NCBI GenBank assembly: GCA_920105625.2
Contig: OV050030.1
Span: forward strand, 137,009,918 to 137,073,917
Reading direction: 5' to 3'
Source: Clusia tigrina
Taxonomy: Eukaryota > Arthropoda > Insecta > Diptera > Clusiidae
DNA length: 64,000 nt
Below are positions 1 through 13,083 of the stretch, in pieces (the stretch's first letter is position 1; every line of letters begins with the position of its first letter). The notes beneath the pieces were generated by a model. The model searched no databases and had not been told where the DNA came from. It saw nothing but the letters and a program-made list of their open reading frames with translations. Both the position numbers and the translations under genes were made by a program.

Positions 1-900
1 GTTTGATTTAAAAAATGCACCTAATACTTTCCAGCGTGCCATTGATGAAATTTTGCGAGAAGGAATCGGAAATATTTGTCACGTCTACTTATATCGATGA
101 TGTGATCAACTTTTCGCAAAATACACAACAGCACATTAAATATATCGAAATAGTCTTCAGAAAACTAATAGACGCAAATATCCGCATTTCGACAAAAAAT
201 CCAATTTCTTTGAAAAAGAAGTCGAATTTTAGGTTTTGTCATTAACGAAAAAGTTATAAAAACATAACACACAAAAAATAAAGGATATTCTCAAATATAG
301 GCAACCACATGCTATTCGTGCTCTTCAAGCTTTTATCGGTCTGTCCGGTTATTGCCGACGTTTTATTCGGGATTACGCACACTTTGCGAAACTATTTACA
401 AATTACCTCAGGGGTGAAAACCATTAAAATTGAGTTAAATCCGGCAGCACTAGATGCTTTTAACAAAATTAAATGCGCCCTGACTTCTGAATACGTTTTT
501 TTTACAACACCCTAATTATAGCAAACGATACCAACTTATCAACGGTGCATCGAGCGCAGCTTTGGGTGCAGTTCTTTTAGAAGCTGTGAAGAAGCTGTGT
601 GACGCCAGTAACCTTCATTTCTAGGACATTAATTAAAGCTGAAGGTTCGTACACAACTAACGAGCGAGAGTTACTTGCCATGATTTGGAGACACCGGCTT
701 TTATTTAATTATCTTTACAGGGCCACAGATATTCAATATTCAACACCTGTCATATTGTATTTCTGATAAAAATTCTAAAAGCAAAATCAAGATGTGGAGA
801 TCTACTATCAAAGAATTCTCACCTAAAGTATGTTATAAAGCAGGAAAACAAAACAGAAGATGCTCTTTCGATACAACTTATCAATGCCATAGATCAGGAA
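1..900 (+). pseudogene. gypsy RT and RNase H remnant
   Basis: The 5' part reads in broken frames as a reverse transcriptase palm: a 'FDLKNAP.TFQRA' stretch followed by a 'YIDDVI' catalytic box near base 100. Around 330-400 the connection reads as 'AFIGLSGYCRRFIRDYA', typical of gypsy pol after the RT thumb. Around 535-700 an RNase H start ('INGASSAALGAVLLE') and an 'ERELLAMIW' helix are visible. Frameshifts and stops separate these pieces. The homology is judged from motif order only. Confidence 0.7.
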
Positions 901-1199
901 GAAATAGAAACGGTGACCACTTGCCATAGTGAACGGTCATATATACGAGTATACCTTTACTATATTAAGTGTTAAAGCACCAATCAAAAGTTTTAGAAAT
1001 CTGATTATAACAACGGAAGGAGACCCATCCCATAAGAGGAAAATATTATATCAAATAAACATAAGACGTATTTGATTTAAAAATTTACGTAACCTAGTTG
1101 GCCTGTTGAAGGAGCAATCAACTCAAATGTAATTAACGGTATATATTGCAGAAAGCATATACTGTCAAAAACTCAAAACACTATTTTTAACTCTTTCCA

Positions 1200-1995
1200 A
1201 TCTGTAGCTGGATAGATGTTCCTCACGAAGATGATAATTTGGATATTATCTTTAAAGAGAATAATAGTGTTTATATAGCTTACAAAGAAAATTTACAGCA
1301 AATTCTAGAACACTACTATTTTCCAGACTTGACGAAAAAGTTAAGAGCATTTGTAAATGATTGTAGAATGTGCAATAAGTCAAAGTGTGACCGAAAGCAT
1401 ACGCAGCAAAAGATTGGCCTCTCTCCAATCCCCATAGAATTTATAGAAATCATATATATATAGCTATTAGCAATCCATAAAAATCTAGAGCAGCCCATTG
1501 ATATTAAACCTGCATTCCTGGAACTCATAAATTTCTTCTACCCTAAATTTATTGTAACGGATAATGAATGATCGTTTTCCAAATTTAATATTTCTCACCA
1601 CCAAACAAGTACAAGCAATGGACAAATCGAATTTTCTATTCCACTATAGTCGAAATTGCGAGGTGTTTTACGTCAAATAATGCGGTTATGGTTATTGACG
1701 ACTTAATACTTAATAGTACATATCTTTATCATACATTGGTCCATTCCGTCACGGGCCGTAAGCCATCAGATATTATGAAAGAACATGACCATGTTCTGAA
1801 AATCGAAATTAGAATATGCAATTTTCATAATTAACACCGAGTTAACAAAATTTTTCGAGCAGGTCAAAAAGTCCTTATAAAGGTTAATAAAAGGTAATGA
1901 AGTAAAATCAAGGGTGCATTCAAAGAAGCGGAAGAACAGGAAAATTTAAGTTCTAAAGTAAGATTAATTGATAATCGAATTATCCAGAAAGATAA
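1200..1995 (+). pseudogene. gypsy integrase remnant
   Basis: At 1239-1463 an open piece carries the end of the H2C2 zinc-binding domain, with 'CRMCNKSKCDR'. Near 1540-1640 the frames read as the second catalytic aspartate region ('FIVTDNEW') and an 'SNGQIE' segment equivalent to the catalytic glutamate helix. From 1740 to 1990 fragments such as 'HSVTGRKPSDIM' and 'AGQKVLIK' match the integrase C-terminal region. Many stops and frameshifts make this non-functional. Confidence 0.7.
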
Positions 1996-2330
1996 TTGTT
2001 GCCAACGTTCCTAGCGAGCAGAACACAAAAGGAAATGCACAACGTTCCTAGCGGGTAGAATACAGAATGGAACATACATAAAACAACATAACGGGTATAT
2101 CGCGCCACTCTTCATTTTTTTTCTTTGTATTTGGTGCCAATCTGTATGTATGATAACAGTTTTGCTTGAACAAGCGAGGAGTCTGAAACAAACTTCTTTT
2201 AAAGTCTTTCTTTTTTTGGACAGTTAGTTGAGATTAAACTATTAAATTCAAAAATTAAATAAACTAATCTAAAATATTCTCTTAAAAAGTTGTTTCTCTC
2301 TCTCGCCAGCGTACTCGGGTTTAAAAATCC

Positions 2331-2556
2331 AAATTTACAATAAGATTATACAATAGCTTCATCCTTCAAATTAAATAATTTATTGCGTTAGAAGAAGACT
2401 GCAAAAAAATAACCATATTTTTTTTTATTTTAATGTTACAACAGAAAATATGAAACGTTACAACTTACCAATATTTCTTTTTATCCAATATGCAATGTTT
2501 GTAACTTGAAAAACAATAATTCTCCTTTATGCTAAGAGAATTTGTTAAAATTATTT
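2331..2556. other. Unassigned AT-rich DNA
   Basis: I see no coding signal, repeat or motif here beyond AT-rich sequence between the gypsy remnant and the LINE endonuclease remnant. Confidence 0.5.
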
Positions 2557-2806
2557 CTATCTTGAGGAATTTATAATAATGTAATGTAAAATCATCATTT
2601 TTATCATAATTAATGTACATCCCTCCCACTGAAAAAGTCTGTGTTTCTGACTTATAGCAGCTAATTTCAAATACCAATAAATCAGTTATATTACTTGGTG
2701 ATTTTAATGAATGGTCTACTTTGTGGGGATCACCAAAAGCAAATAAGAGAGGAAATGTCATAGCTAAATTCATTAAAAACAATAATCTTATATATCCTAA
2801 TGGTAG
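2557..2806 (+). pseudogene. I-like LINE endonuclease remnant
   Basis: The plus strand translates, with two in-frame stops, as part of an apurinic-type endonuclease domain of a non-LTR retrotransposon. The key box is 'ILLGDFNEWSTLWGS', which carries the conserved GDFN, followed by 'KRGNVIAKFIKNNNL'. The piece is cut at about 2806 by the end of the minus-strand LINE that follows. Its first 37 nt recur at 38702-38738. A long minus-strand reading frame over the same bases is a shadow. Confidence 0.7.
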
Positions 2807-3717
2807 GTAAGTCGGCCGCCCGAAGGGTACACTTAGGCCATCATTGACCCTTTGTAATACCCCATGAGACAACAGGTCCCATCCCTTTAAAAGGCCCTGC
2901 CATTTGAAGCTTTTAAAGAAGCAGTTGGTGGAGCTAATCTTTTTATTTGAGATATCTCCCAAAGAGTCCAGAAAGTCGCCTAGGAAAGTGCGCCCCTTCT
3001 GGACAACACTGGACACGTGCATAATAGGTGTACAATGGACTCTTCCTCCTCCTCGTCCATGCAACTCCTGCAGAAGTCGTTAGAGGGAATCCCCAGCCTA
3101 CACCCGTGAGTGCTACGAGTCCAGTGTCCCGTTAGTACACTAATCACTTTGTCTATTTAGAGCAACTAGGTCCTTTGAGCGCTTGACATTTACCTCTGGC
3201 CAGGTTTGTCTAGCTATTTTACATCCTGAAAATTCAGACCAGCGCCTGCCCGCTGTGCTTAAAGATATTGTATCTACTTAGAGCTTACATGTGGCAATAG
3301 GAATACCGAAGTTGGACCTATCTGGTTCAATCGGTATGGAAGCACCCTCACGAGCAAGTTCATCCGCCTTACAGTTCCTTGGAATATCTCTGTGGCCGCG
3401 AACCCAGCACAGATGCAGACGGGTCTGCTTTGCTATCTCCTCTAAAGATTTGCGGCAGCTCTTGATGGCTTTTGAGGTGATAATAACCGAATCCAGGGAG
3501 CGCAATGCTGCTTGGCTGTCGGACAGAATGCAAACATCAAGTCCAGATACCTTCTTCTTCCTTAGCCAAGACAGTGCTGCCTTTGCCGCGACCTCTGCCA
3601 GAAAAACACTCCAGTGGTCGGGCATCCTAAAGGACATGTTAATGTCCAAATCTTCTGAGAATATACCACCACAGATCCTACTCTGTAACTTGGATCTATC
3701 TGTGTAGATGTCAACCC
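2806..3717 (-). pseudogene. LOA-like LINE, RNase H and 3' end
   Basis: The minus strand holds the 3' end of a LOA-like non-LTR retrotransposon. From 3717 downward it encodes an RNase H domain with visible catalytic positions: D in 'DIYTDRSK', E in 'FLAEV', D in 'LSDSQAA' and D in 'KADELA', plus 'WVRGHRDIPRNC'. A C-terminal Cys-rich tail and 3' untranslated region follow, ending near 2806 in a short TACC-type tail. The 3' untranslated region is alignable by eye with that of the copy ending at 37649. It is 5'-truncated exactly where the plus-strand LINE starts. Confidence 0.8.
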
Positions 3718-5765
3718 CAGCGTGGCGAATGAGGCTGCCATTAGATTTGCTATCAAATCCTTTGACAGCTTCAAATCGCCCGGACTGGATGGCATATATC
3801 CGATTGTGTTGAAGGAAGGCATTGAGTTAGTGCTGGCAGCACTGAAGAAGATCTTCACTGCATGTCTCGCCCTGGCCTATGTACCACGCTCTTGGAGGAT
3901 GGTGTGGGTTGCTTTCATTCCTAAGGTTGGAAGAGACGACTACACCCATCCCAAGAGCTTCAGACCTATTAGTATGACCTCGTTCATGCTAAAGAGTTTA
4001 GAAGGGCTGGTGAAGTTTCGCATACGTAGGGAGTCTCTGAAGACGCATCCACTCTCTCCATTTCAGCATGCCTATCAAAGCGGAAAATCCTGCGAGACGG
4101 CTCTGCAAAACCTTGTTGGAAGGATAGAACGCGCCATCGACAGGAAATAACACGCAATAGGCATCTTTGTGGACATAGAGGGTGCGTTTCACAATGCTAC
4201 TTTCGACAGTATGTGCGTCTCTGCTAGGCGCCATGGCGTAGACCGGGCTCTAGTAAATTGGATACGTTCAATGCTGGCCCAGAGAATCATAACGGTGCGG
4301 GCGGAGGAAGATTTGCTGGTGTCGTCTGGGGTTAATAGAGGCTGCCCCCAAGGTGGCGTACTGTCTCCGTTGCTCTGGTGCATGGTAATCGATCCCCTGC
4401 TTAACGCCATTAATGACTTGGGTGTCTACGCTCAGGCATATGCGGATGATGTTGGCTGTCTTGAACAGGTCCATCCCTTATGATTGTCTGCAGAAGGGTG
4501 CAGAGAACTGTGGATATGATTGATACTTGGTGCAGTGCGAATGGGCTATCGGCTAATCCTGTCAAGACTGGTATTGTCCTCTTTACCAGAAGGAGAAAGC
4601 TTGATGGACTTATTCTGCCTACACTAAAAGGAGCCACTATCCAGCTATCCAAGGAAATCCAATATCTTGGAGTCATCCTTGATAACAAACTTCTTTGGAA
4701 ATGTCGAACTGAAGACATCCAAAGCACTGTCAGTTTTCTGGCAGTGTGAATGTATTTTTGGTAAGACATGGGGTCTTTCCCCTAGTAAGGTTCTGTGGTT
4801 CTATACAGCTATGGGAAGACCTATTATCACCTATGCATCGGTGGTTTGGATGAGCAGAGCCTCTCTTGTAGGGGTCAAAAAAGATCTATCAAGACTACAA
4901 CGTACTGTGGCCATATGTTGTACCGGAGCATTTCCGACTACTCCAGGCCCGGCACTTGATGCTCTGGTGAATCTCCCGCCACTAGATGTCTTCATCCGCG
5001 GAGAGGCCGTTACGGCCATCTGCAGAGTGAAACATAGTGGCCACTGGTATGGGGTGTATTCGATATTGGACGACGGCGCAGGCACTGACATCGATTCTGC
5101 AATCCTGTCTATGCCCCCGGACTCCATATCATCAACCGTCATACTAGAAAAGCGGTACAATGTGTTGCTGCCAGAGGCTCGTTCATGGTTAGATCCTGAG
5201 AACGAGCCCGGCAAACACTGCTGCCGTATATTCACTGATGGCTGCAGGACTGAAGACGGTTCAGGCTCTGGTGTCTTCGTGAAATCTTGTGGGACCCGTC
5301 GGTTCTTTGCCCTTGGTCTGCATGCGTCTGTGTTTCAGGCGGAGGTGTATGCGATACTTGAGGCAATGGACTTTGTTGTGGAAAACAGGTGGAAAAGCAA
5401 ATCTATTTGTGTCTGCAGTGATAGCCAAGCTGGCCTGGGTCACTGGTACTGGCACATGGAAAGGATTGGCATAGCAGACAGTGCGCTGTGCCCAGCCTGT
5501 GGAGAAGAAGACGAGACGGCGGACCATTTCCTTTGCGTCTGCCCTGCCTTTGCTCGAATCAGGTTTGGGATCTTTGGCACTGATGTGCTGAGGAGTGACT
5601 AACTTGGCTCCTTGGCACCACAGGATCTACTTCTATTTCTTCGGAGGTCGGATTCTATTTCTTCGGTAGCAGATTAAAATGGAACTTTAAGTGCAGCACA
5701 ATGGATATATACTCTGTCTGAGTGCTGCGCTTACTAGATTGTTCCGACAAATAAAAAAATAAAAA
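3718..5765 (+). pseudogene. LOA-like LINE ORF2, RT to 3' end
   Basis: A 5'-truncated LINE on the plus strand. RT boxes in order are 'KSPGLDGIYP' (about 3780), 'FRPISMTSFMLKSLE', 'VDIEGAF' with the first catalytic aspartate, 'GCPQGGVLSPLLW', 'AYADDV' (about 4440) and 'YLGVILD'. It is broken by a TAA at 4148-4150 and by frameshifts near 4470 and 4740. The RNase H (5230-5440) keeps 'FTDG', 'FQAEV' and 'SDSQAGL' but then has an internal deletion that joins it directly to the C-terminal zinc-binding segment ('CPACGEEDETADHFLCVC'). The 3' part ends near 5765 in an A-rich stretch. Confidence 0.85.
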
Positions 5766-6589
5766 AACCCCCTTCTACATGAGGGGGGGATGCCATCCTT
5801 CCATTCATCCCTGGAGAGAATGGAGATCCTGCACATACTATTGAAGGCATAAATTGGTGTTATGTAATGTAATGTTATTTTGCTAAGAAGCGTAACAGGC
5901 AGAAGTTTGAGCATTACATCCAAAGCTATCGTTGGAGTTGTTCTAATGGCACTATTTATGAATATCTCTGTATTTCTTTCTACCTTTGTTATCAGCCTGT
6001 TCTATGTGGACTTACTTAGGGCTGTCCCACTAGGAAGCAGCCCTAATGAAGGACTGGTCACATCACAGCTGTATATGTTAAATAGGCTGCAACCCCCATT
6101 TCATACCCAAAACTCTTTTGCAAGAGTACTGTAATAACACAACAAATTATATTTATTACTTTGTCCTTTATTGATTATTTAAACCGGCAGAGTAACGTCT
6201 GCACCGGTCATGTACAAATTACCATCTACACTTAAACTATTCTTACTCTAACTCTTTATACTCTACTTTTAGAACTACATGTGTTTTCTTATAATTCAGC
6301 TTGGGAATGCATTGTGTTAGGTCACTACATAAGTGGTATCACATGAGCTATGCATGTCGGTCAAGAAGACTGGATAGCGAATGACGAACATAAAGTAAAT
6401 TGGGTTAAAGTGTTTGGTTTCAAGTGCTAAATTATTTGAGTTTGTCATTCTTTACTTAAAGTTGCAAGTGTCGGCTATTTTGATTATATCTGATTAATTT
6501 GGGTGAACGGGTCACCCCGTTAGTAGTTTCATTGAAACTCAAAGAGAAGTTACCAAATATCGTAACGTAACGCAATGTATACAACAGTA
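5766..6589. other. Unassigned DNA
   Basis: No recognisable gene. An 84-codon open stretch at 5880-6134 contains a hydrophobic segment but has no family features I know and no flanking support, so I treat it as chance. A C-run/G-run pair at about 5766-5790 could form a small hairpin. Confidence 0.5.
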
Positions 6590-7057
6590 CAGAGCTACCC
6601 CTAATACGTTCATTTATATTAGCATTCCAGTTCAAACTTCCTACCTAGGATCACGTGTACATTTAGATATTTAGCCTTCTCGACAAGGTTAATAACTACA
6701 CCCATTCGTTTTGGAGCGATAAATTGAGGAATTTTATACTTCCTTGTGAATAGCACCAGCTTAGTCTTGGTCTTGGTGCAACATATGTTGCATCAAGTCT
6801 CTCAGAGTATACTCGTATATGTATTTTCCCCAGATACTAATAGCAAATCATCCGCCTACGCAACCACCTTGCACCCTTCCCTCTCCAGTCGAATAAGCAG
6901 CAAATTTACCGCAAGAGCGGTTAATAATAATTCAGCAACACATTTTTCACCCTACTCTACCTTCACACAAGTGTATTATCTACCAATGTGCACATCCGCA
7001 CTCAATATATCGACCTCCTGGTCTACAAGTAAATATCTATATGGAAGTGATCACTTG
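6590..7057 (-). pseudogene. LOA-like LINE RT remnant
   Basis: Reading the minus strand downward from 7057 gives a decayed RT: an 'ITS' start, a degraded 'GGVLSPLLW' region, 'LLIRLEREGCKVVA' and then 'ADDLLLVSGEN', where the tyrosine of the usual YADD box is a stop. It continues to a degraded 'RKYKIPQF' and a 'KYLN' region. The order matches the LOA-like copy at 35413-36080. The mag-like retrotransposon sits directly upstream, inserted into this LINE. The plus-strand frame at 6746-7063 is a shadow. Confidence 0.7.
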
Positions 7058-7209
7058 TGTTAAGTTCAAACGCACACATGGAAGGTTTAATTGGGACTGA
7101 TTTGTTTGAATTTGTCTTAGAACTAACAGAGGTGTAATAAAAAGGATTTTATGACATAGTTGCAAAATTATGGTAGTTGTAATCAATGTAACTACTTTGA
7201 TATATAACA
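7058..7209 (-). repeat. 3' LTR of mag-like gypsy element
   Basis: A 152-bp LTR with inverted ends TGTTA...TAACA. Its reverse complement is nearly identical along its length to 20564-20715. On the minus strand a polypurine tract immediately precedes it and the pol of the same element lies upstream, so this is the 3' LTR. The five bases outside it (7053-7057, acttg) are the reverse complement of the five bases before the other LTR (20559-20563, caagt), giving a matched target site duplication. Confidence 0.88.
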
Positions 7210-7222
7210 ATTCTCCCCCTTA
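7210..7222 (-). promoter_or_regulatory. Polypurine tract
   Basis: The minus strand reads AAGGGGGAGAAT directly before the LTR start TGTTATATA. This is the position and composition of the primer for plus-strand DNA synthesis in LTR retrotransposons. Confidence 0.8.
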
Positions 7223-7367
7223 AAATTCAAGTTCTGTAAGAGGAGATCTATTAAACTTAAAAAATTCAATAAGTTAATGTGAAGTAATATTAATTTTGAT
7301 CAAATATAATGAAATTTAAATTCAAATAAACTTTAAACTTATAGCAAAATAATTTAGTATTTCCAAA

Positions 7368-8273
7368 TTATGGTGTATAACGTAACGTCTTCTTTCGAGG
7401 TCTTGCACTTCGGCGGATCTGGACCGGTTGACTTACAGTAGGAGTATGTACATCAGAAGCATGACATGGATCTCGTGTTGTCGGAATGTTCAATTCATCA
7501 GGTTGATTACGAGGTTCTGTGGTAGGCTGTTGAATTGCGGGCGACAAGAAAGGATCATCAACATCGTTGCTGCTTGGAGTAACATTTGGAAAGTCACAAG
7601 CAGGTTCACCCAAATCGTTGTTGCTTGAAGTAGTATTTGGCAAGTCACAATCATTCCTTGGTTTCATTTGATTCACGTGGGGTTTGCAAAAACCAATGTC
7701 AGTGTCCACGATGTAGACCATTTTCCCTAGTTGACGTTTAACAATACCTGGTATCCACTTTTTCCCTCTGGCGTAATTGCGAATGAATACAGGTTGATTA
7801 ATATTGAATTTAGAATAGAATGAATTTTGTTGAGTGCCATTCGATGCATCTAATAACTGTGTCCACACAGTTCTTATGGGTCTACCACGCATTAGTTCCA
7901 CTGGTGACTTCCCATTTGCATTAAGCATAAATCGATATGTAGAGAGATATTTGTGAACTGCGTTTTTTATTGACATATTATCATCAATATTTGTACGCAC
8001 CGACGTTTTAAACGTTCTCACAAAACGTTCGGCCAATCCGTTCGATGCTGGATGGAAAGGAGCTGTTGTCAGGTGTTTGATACCCAGGGTTGAACAAAAT
8101 TTCTTGAAGACTTCAGAACTAAATTGTGGTCCGTTGTCGCTAACGATTACCCCAGGAATACCTTCAATTGAGAAAATTGCAGATAACGCAGAAACGGTAT
8201 CCTCTGCTTTCGTATTTGACATAGATGACACATACGGGAACTGAGAAAAAGCGTCCACGCATATAAACCAAAT
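7368..8273 (-). pseudogene. mag-like integrase, 5'-deleted
   Basis: An open minus-strand frame of 296 codons covers the integrase core and C-terminus. The second and third catalytic residues are visible ('SDNGPQFSS' and 'NGLAERFVRTFK'), followed by a basic C-terminus 'RRSARPRKKTLRYTP' typical of mag-like pol. The zinc-binding domain and the segment with the first catalytic aspartate are missing: RNase H spacer sequence jumps directly to 'DAFSQFPYV' at about 8273. The enzyme cannot have been active in this copy. Confidence 0.85.
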
Positions 8274-8942
8274 TTATTGAAAACAGGCCCAGGTTTGTAG
8301 GCAAACAAGGCCATTATAAATGGTCAAAGATTTTCTGCGATCGAAATATGGCTTAATATTTTTTAAGTCAGAGTCCAAATGATTCGGCCAACCATCTTCA
8401 ATAAATTTTCGGACTTTATTTAAAATTTTGTCTTTTTCAGACTTAATACGAGTTTGTTGGACATTGATAGGAAAATCATTATAACTGATATTGAAACAAG
8501 CTTCTTCTTTATCGAAAAATTCATCGCTTCCAATGGGTAAGCGTGATAATGCGTCCGCGTTACCATGATCTGCGGTATTGCGGTATTTAATTTCAAATTG
8601 ATAAGCCATAAGCGTAATGGCCCAGCGCTGAAGTCTATGTGCTGTCATTGTTGGTAAATGTTTGTTTGGGTTAAATATGCTTACCAAAGGTTTGTGATCC
8701 GTGACAAGGATAAATTTGCGTCCGTACAGATATTGATGGAACCTTTTGACACCAAATATGATAGCGAGCCCTTCCTTTTCAATCTGGCTGTACTTAACCT
8801 GGTGAACATTTAGGGTTTTTGATGCAAACGCTATAGGCCTTTCACTGCCATCAGCGTAGAGATGCGATATAACAGCACCTATGCCAAAAGGTGAGGCATC
8901 TGTAGCAAGGATTAACGGCAAATCGTCTTGAAAATGAGCCAA
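8274..8942 (-). pseudogene. mag-like RNase H domain
   Basis: A 222-codon frame reads as the RNase H domain of gypsy pol: 'LATDASPFGIGAV', 'SQIEKEGLAIIFGVKRF', 'VTDHKPL' and 'GNADALSRLP'. It follows the RT in a different frame; the shift lies near 9000, where the RT frame runs out while RNase H-type connection sequence continues in another frame. Downstream it ends at the deletion described for the integrase. Confidence 0.88.
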
Positions 8943-9873
8943 TTGAGTTGCATTGGCAATATGCTCTTTAAGCTGGTCAAATGCTTGTTGTTGAGCGGAT
9001 CCCCTTTTGAAACTGGCATTTTTTTCCGTAACATATTTATTGGACCTCCAAGATTGGCAAAATTGGGCACAAAGTTGTGAGAGTAATTCACTTTGCCCAT
9101 GAACGCTTCCACTTCTTTCACATCTGTAGGATTTTTTAAATTTTGTACAGCACGAACGCCTGATTCATCTGGCAGTATACCATTCTCACCAATTTGACGT
9201 CCTAAATAAGTTATTTGCTTTTGCAAAAATTGACATTTTTCTTTTTTGCATTTAATTCCGTTGGATTTTAAAATTTGAAAAATTTGTTCAAGTCGCTCAA
9301 AATGAAGATTTAATGTAGGTGCTGATATGATAATATCATCAATGTAATTTGCACATCCATCAATTCCGTTAGGAAGCTGTTCGATGTATTTTTGGAAAAT
9401 AGCAGGAGCGCTAGCTATACCATAGGGAAGTCTCTGGTACTGAAATAACCTAAGAGGTGTGTTGATCACCATTAACTTTTTTGAGTCCTCGTCGAGTTCC
9501 ATTTGTAGGTAGGCATCTTTAAGGTCGATTGTGGAAAAAAATTTACCATTTCGAATGGTGTGGAGCAGTTGTTCACGTGTCGGTAATGGATATTGTTCTA
9601 CGTCAATTTGCGCGTTGACGGCTAATTTAAAATCACCACAAATACGTATTTCATTATTTGGTTTTTTCGCGAGAACGATAGGAGAAGCCCATTCACTAAA
9701 TTGTATGGGGCTTAAAATTTTTAAGGTAACAAGTCTGTCTATTTCCTGTTTAAATTTATGCATTTGGGCAAATGGTATTTGTCGGCTTCTATAGAATTTT
9801 GGTTGTGCATCCGATTTTAAACGGATATTGGCTTTAAAGTCTTTAACTGTACCCAGACCTGGTTCAAAAATGT
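8912..9873 (-). pseudogene. mag-like reverse transcriptase
   Basis: The frame reads in from the gap edge at 9873 with 'IFEPGLGTVKDFKANI', the segment that precedes the RT domain in this clade. RT boxes follow: 'IRICGDFKLAVN', 'STIDLKDAYLQMELD', 'LPYGIASAPAIFQKYIE', the catalytic 'NYIDDIIIS', and 'ITYLGRQIGENGI'. The RT domain itself is open. It is cut off at the N gap, and its missing upstream part is found inverted at 20564-22088. Confidence 0.9.
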
Positions 9874-10373
9874 NNNNNNNNNNNNNNNNNNNNNNNNNNN
9901 NNNNNNNNNNNNNNNNNNNNNNNNNNNNNNNNNNNNNNNNNNNNNNNNNNNNNNNNNNNNNNNNNNNNNNNNNNNNNNNNNNNNNNNNNNNNNNNNNNNN
10001 NNNNNNNNNNNNNNNNNNNNNNNNNNNNNNNNNNNNNNNNNNNNNNNNNNNNNNNNNNNNNNNNNNNNNNNNNNNNNNNNNNNNNNNNNNNNNNNNNNNN
10101 NNNNNNNNNNNNNNNNNNNNNNNNNNNNNNNNNNNNNNNNNNNNNNNNNNNNNNNNNNNNNNNNNNNNNNNNNNNNNNNNNNNNNNNNNNNNNNNNNNNN
10201 NNNNNNNNNNNNNNNNNNNNNNNNNNNNNNNNNNNNNNNNNNNNNNNNNNNNNNNNNNNNNNNNNNNNNNNNNNNNNNNNNNNNNNNNNNNNNNNNNNNN
10301 NNNNNNNNNNNNNNNNNNNNNNNNNNNNNNNNNNNNNNNNNNNNNNNNNNNNNNNNNNNNNNNNNNNNNNNNN
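9874..10373. other. Assembly gap, 500 N
   Basis: Exactly 500 N, a conventional size for a gap of unknown length. It truncates the mag-like element on one side and borders a pure TA tract on the other. The order and orientation of the flanking contigs therefore depend on scaffolding evidence I cannot see. Confidence 0.99.
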
Positions 10374-11636
<1,263 letters not shown>

Positions 11637-11638
11637 AT

Positions 11639-11655
11639 TGGTGTCAGAAGTGGGA
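11639..11655 (+). promoter_or_regulatory. Primer binding site of tandem gypsy family
   Basis: TGGTGTCAGAAGTGGGA follows the LTR end after two bases. The same sequence stands after LTR2 (17226) and after the old copy's LTR (41312). The position and the TGG start identify it as the minus-strand primer site. The priming tRNA was not determined. Confidence 0.75.
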
Positions 11656-11675
11656 TTGTGTATCTGTAATAAACA

Positions 11676-13015
11676 ATGGTTAAATTCGAAAAACTAAGAT
11701 TGGAGCAGCTCAAGAAGGAGCTTGAGCGCTTAAATTTGCAAACACAAGGGCTTAAAGCGGAGCTGCAGGTGCGATTAACAAGCGCTTTAGAGGAGCAGGG
11801 TATAGACGTCGATGAGCATGAATTCCAGTGTGAAGAGCCAACGACATCTCGCCACGAAGAAACACCACAAGAACCTAACACGGGTAACTTTGACATGAGC
11901 GCACTTATCGGGATAATGCAATCCTTTAAACAGGATATGCAGCAGCAGTTACAACAAAATTCTCAAGCTGTCAAGGAACAATTAGAACAAAATGCTGAAA
12001 CCCTGAAGCAAGCAGTCGATGAGAGGATACAGGAGCGATTACAACAAAATGCTCAAGCTGTCAGAGAGGATGTTAAAGAACAGTTACAGCAGAGTGAAAT
12101 ACGACTTTGTCTACTAGCGGAACAAAACTCACAGCAGATGAAAGAAATGTCCAAGATGGTAGACAGGAAGGTTTGTGAAATTGAGACAAGGCAGGAATCG
12201 TTCGAAAAATCTGTAGAACAAAAATTAATTGCGAACGAGCAAAAGCAAAACGAATTAGAGCAAAGAATTCACCTACTACAGGAAGGTGCATTGCCTGTGC
12301 CAGATTTATCCTCAATAAAACTGAAGCCTCCTACCTATGATGGAACCACAACATTTAGTGTCTTCAGAATGCAGTTTGAGACTACCGCTAGCACAAATGG
12401 TTGGAGTGCTCACGAAAAAGTGGCTGCATTAACCGTTTCGTTGAAAGGTGCTGCCGCTGATGTGCTTCAAACTATCTCATAAAGTGAGCGAGACTGCTAT
12501 GAAAGCTTAATGAATGCAGTTCAGCGCAAGTATGGTAGTGAACATCGCAAGCAGATGTACCAAGTAGAGCTATGAACACGGGTACAGAAGAGTGGTGAGT
12601 CTCTTCAACAGTTTGCGGCGGAAGTGGAGCGGTTGGCTCATCTTGCCTACCCAGGAGAGATCACTGAGAGGTGTATGATGGACACCTTTGTATATGGCAT
12701 TCGCGATGCGGAGATAAAGCGTTCTGCAATAACTAATCCGAAAGCTACATATATGGAGACAGTAGCTAGCGCTTTAACTTCAGAGACAGCAGCCTTGATG
12801 TGCCAGCTAGTATACAGGTCACAAGTCAGGTACAAGTTGAAAGCGGCCAAAGTTTCACGGGCAAATGCTTCACCTGCGGAGAGGTCGGACACATGGCCCG
12901 TAATTGCCAATCGAGACGGAAACGTTCTAGATCACGCTCACCGGTAAGACCTCCAAAGCAAGTCAGATTCCAAAGTAGGGAATCAGAAAACGTTGAAAAG
13001 CCGTCGACAAACTAG
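11676..13015 (+). pseudogene. gag of tandem gypsy, unit 1 (broken)
   Basis: Begins with ATG 37 bases after the LTR. The first 45 residues contain a SAP-like helical motif ('LERLNLQTQGLKAELQVRL'), then glutamine-rich coiled-coil sequence to about residue 210, then a capsid region, and a CCHC zinc knuckle ('CFTCGEVGHMARNC', about 12865-12906) with a basic tail. It is broken by TAA at 12481, TGA near 12573 and a frameshift near 12800. Gag would form the particle; this copy cannot make it full length. The gag of unit 2 starts with the same 45 residues. Confidence 0.9.
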
Positions 13016-13083
13016 ATGGAGTCAGTCTCGAGGGGCTTGATCTGACTCCCACAACATGTAGCCCCAGAATCTTCGTTTCTCAG

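Larger units (their letters stand above)
1..2330 (+). mobile_element. Decayed Ty3/gypsy LTR retrotransposon
   Basis: Remnants of a gypsy-type pol lie in the expected order on the plus strand: reverse transcriptase, RNase H, integrase and the integrase C-terminal region. No frame is open for more than about 80 codons, so the copy is old and dead. The element enters from outside the window, and no LTR could be matched. The stretch from about 2000 to 2330 contains no recognisable coding sequence and may be the 3' untranslated region or LTR. Family level is secure from domain order; the clade is not. Confidence 0.75.

Noticed and set aside
2465..3064. A 199-codon minus-strand open frame
   Set aside because: It spans the border of two elements: LINE 3' UTR sequence and the antisense of an endonuclease remnant.
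2806..5765. Head-to-head LINE pieces as a twin-priming inversion of a single LINE
   Set aside because: Both pieces contain an RNase H domain and their sequences differ, so they are two separate copies.
5880..6134. A small membrane protein of 84 codons
   Set aside because: A hydrophobic stretch alone, with no homology, no context and nearby LINE debris, is insufficient.
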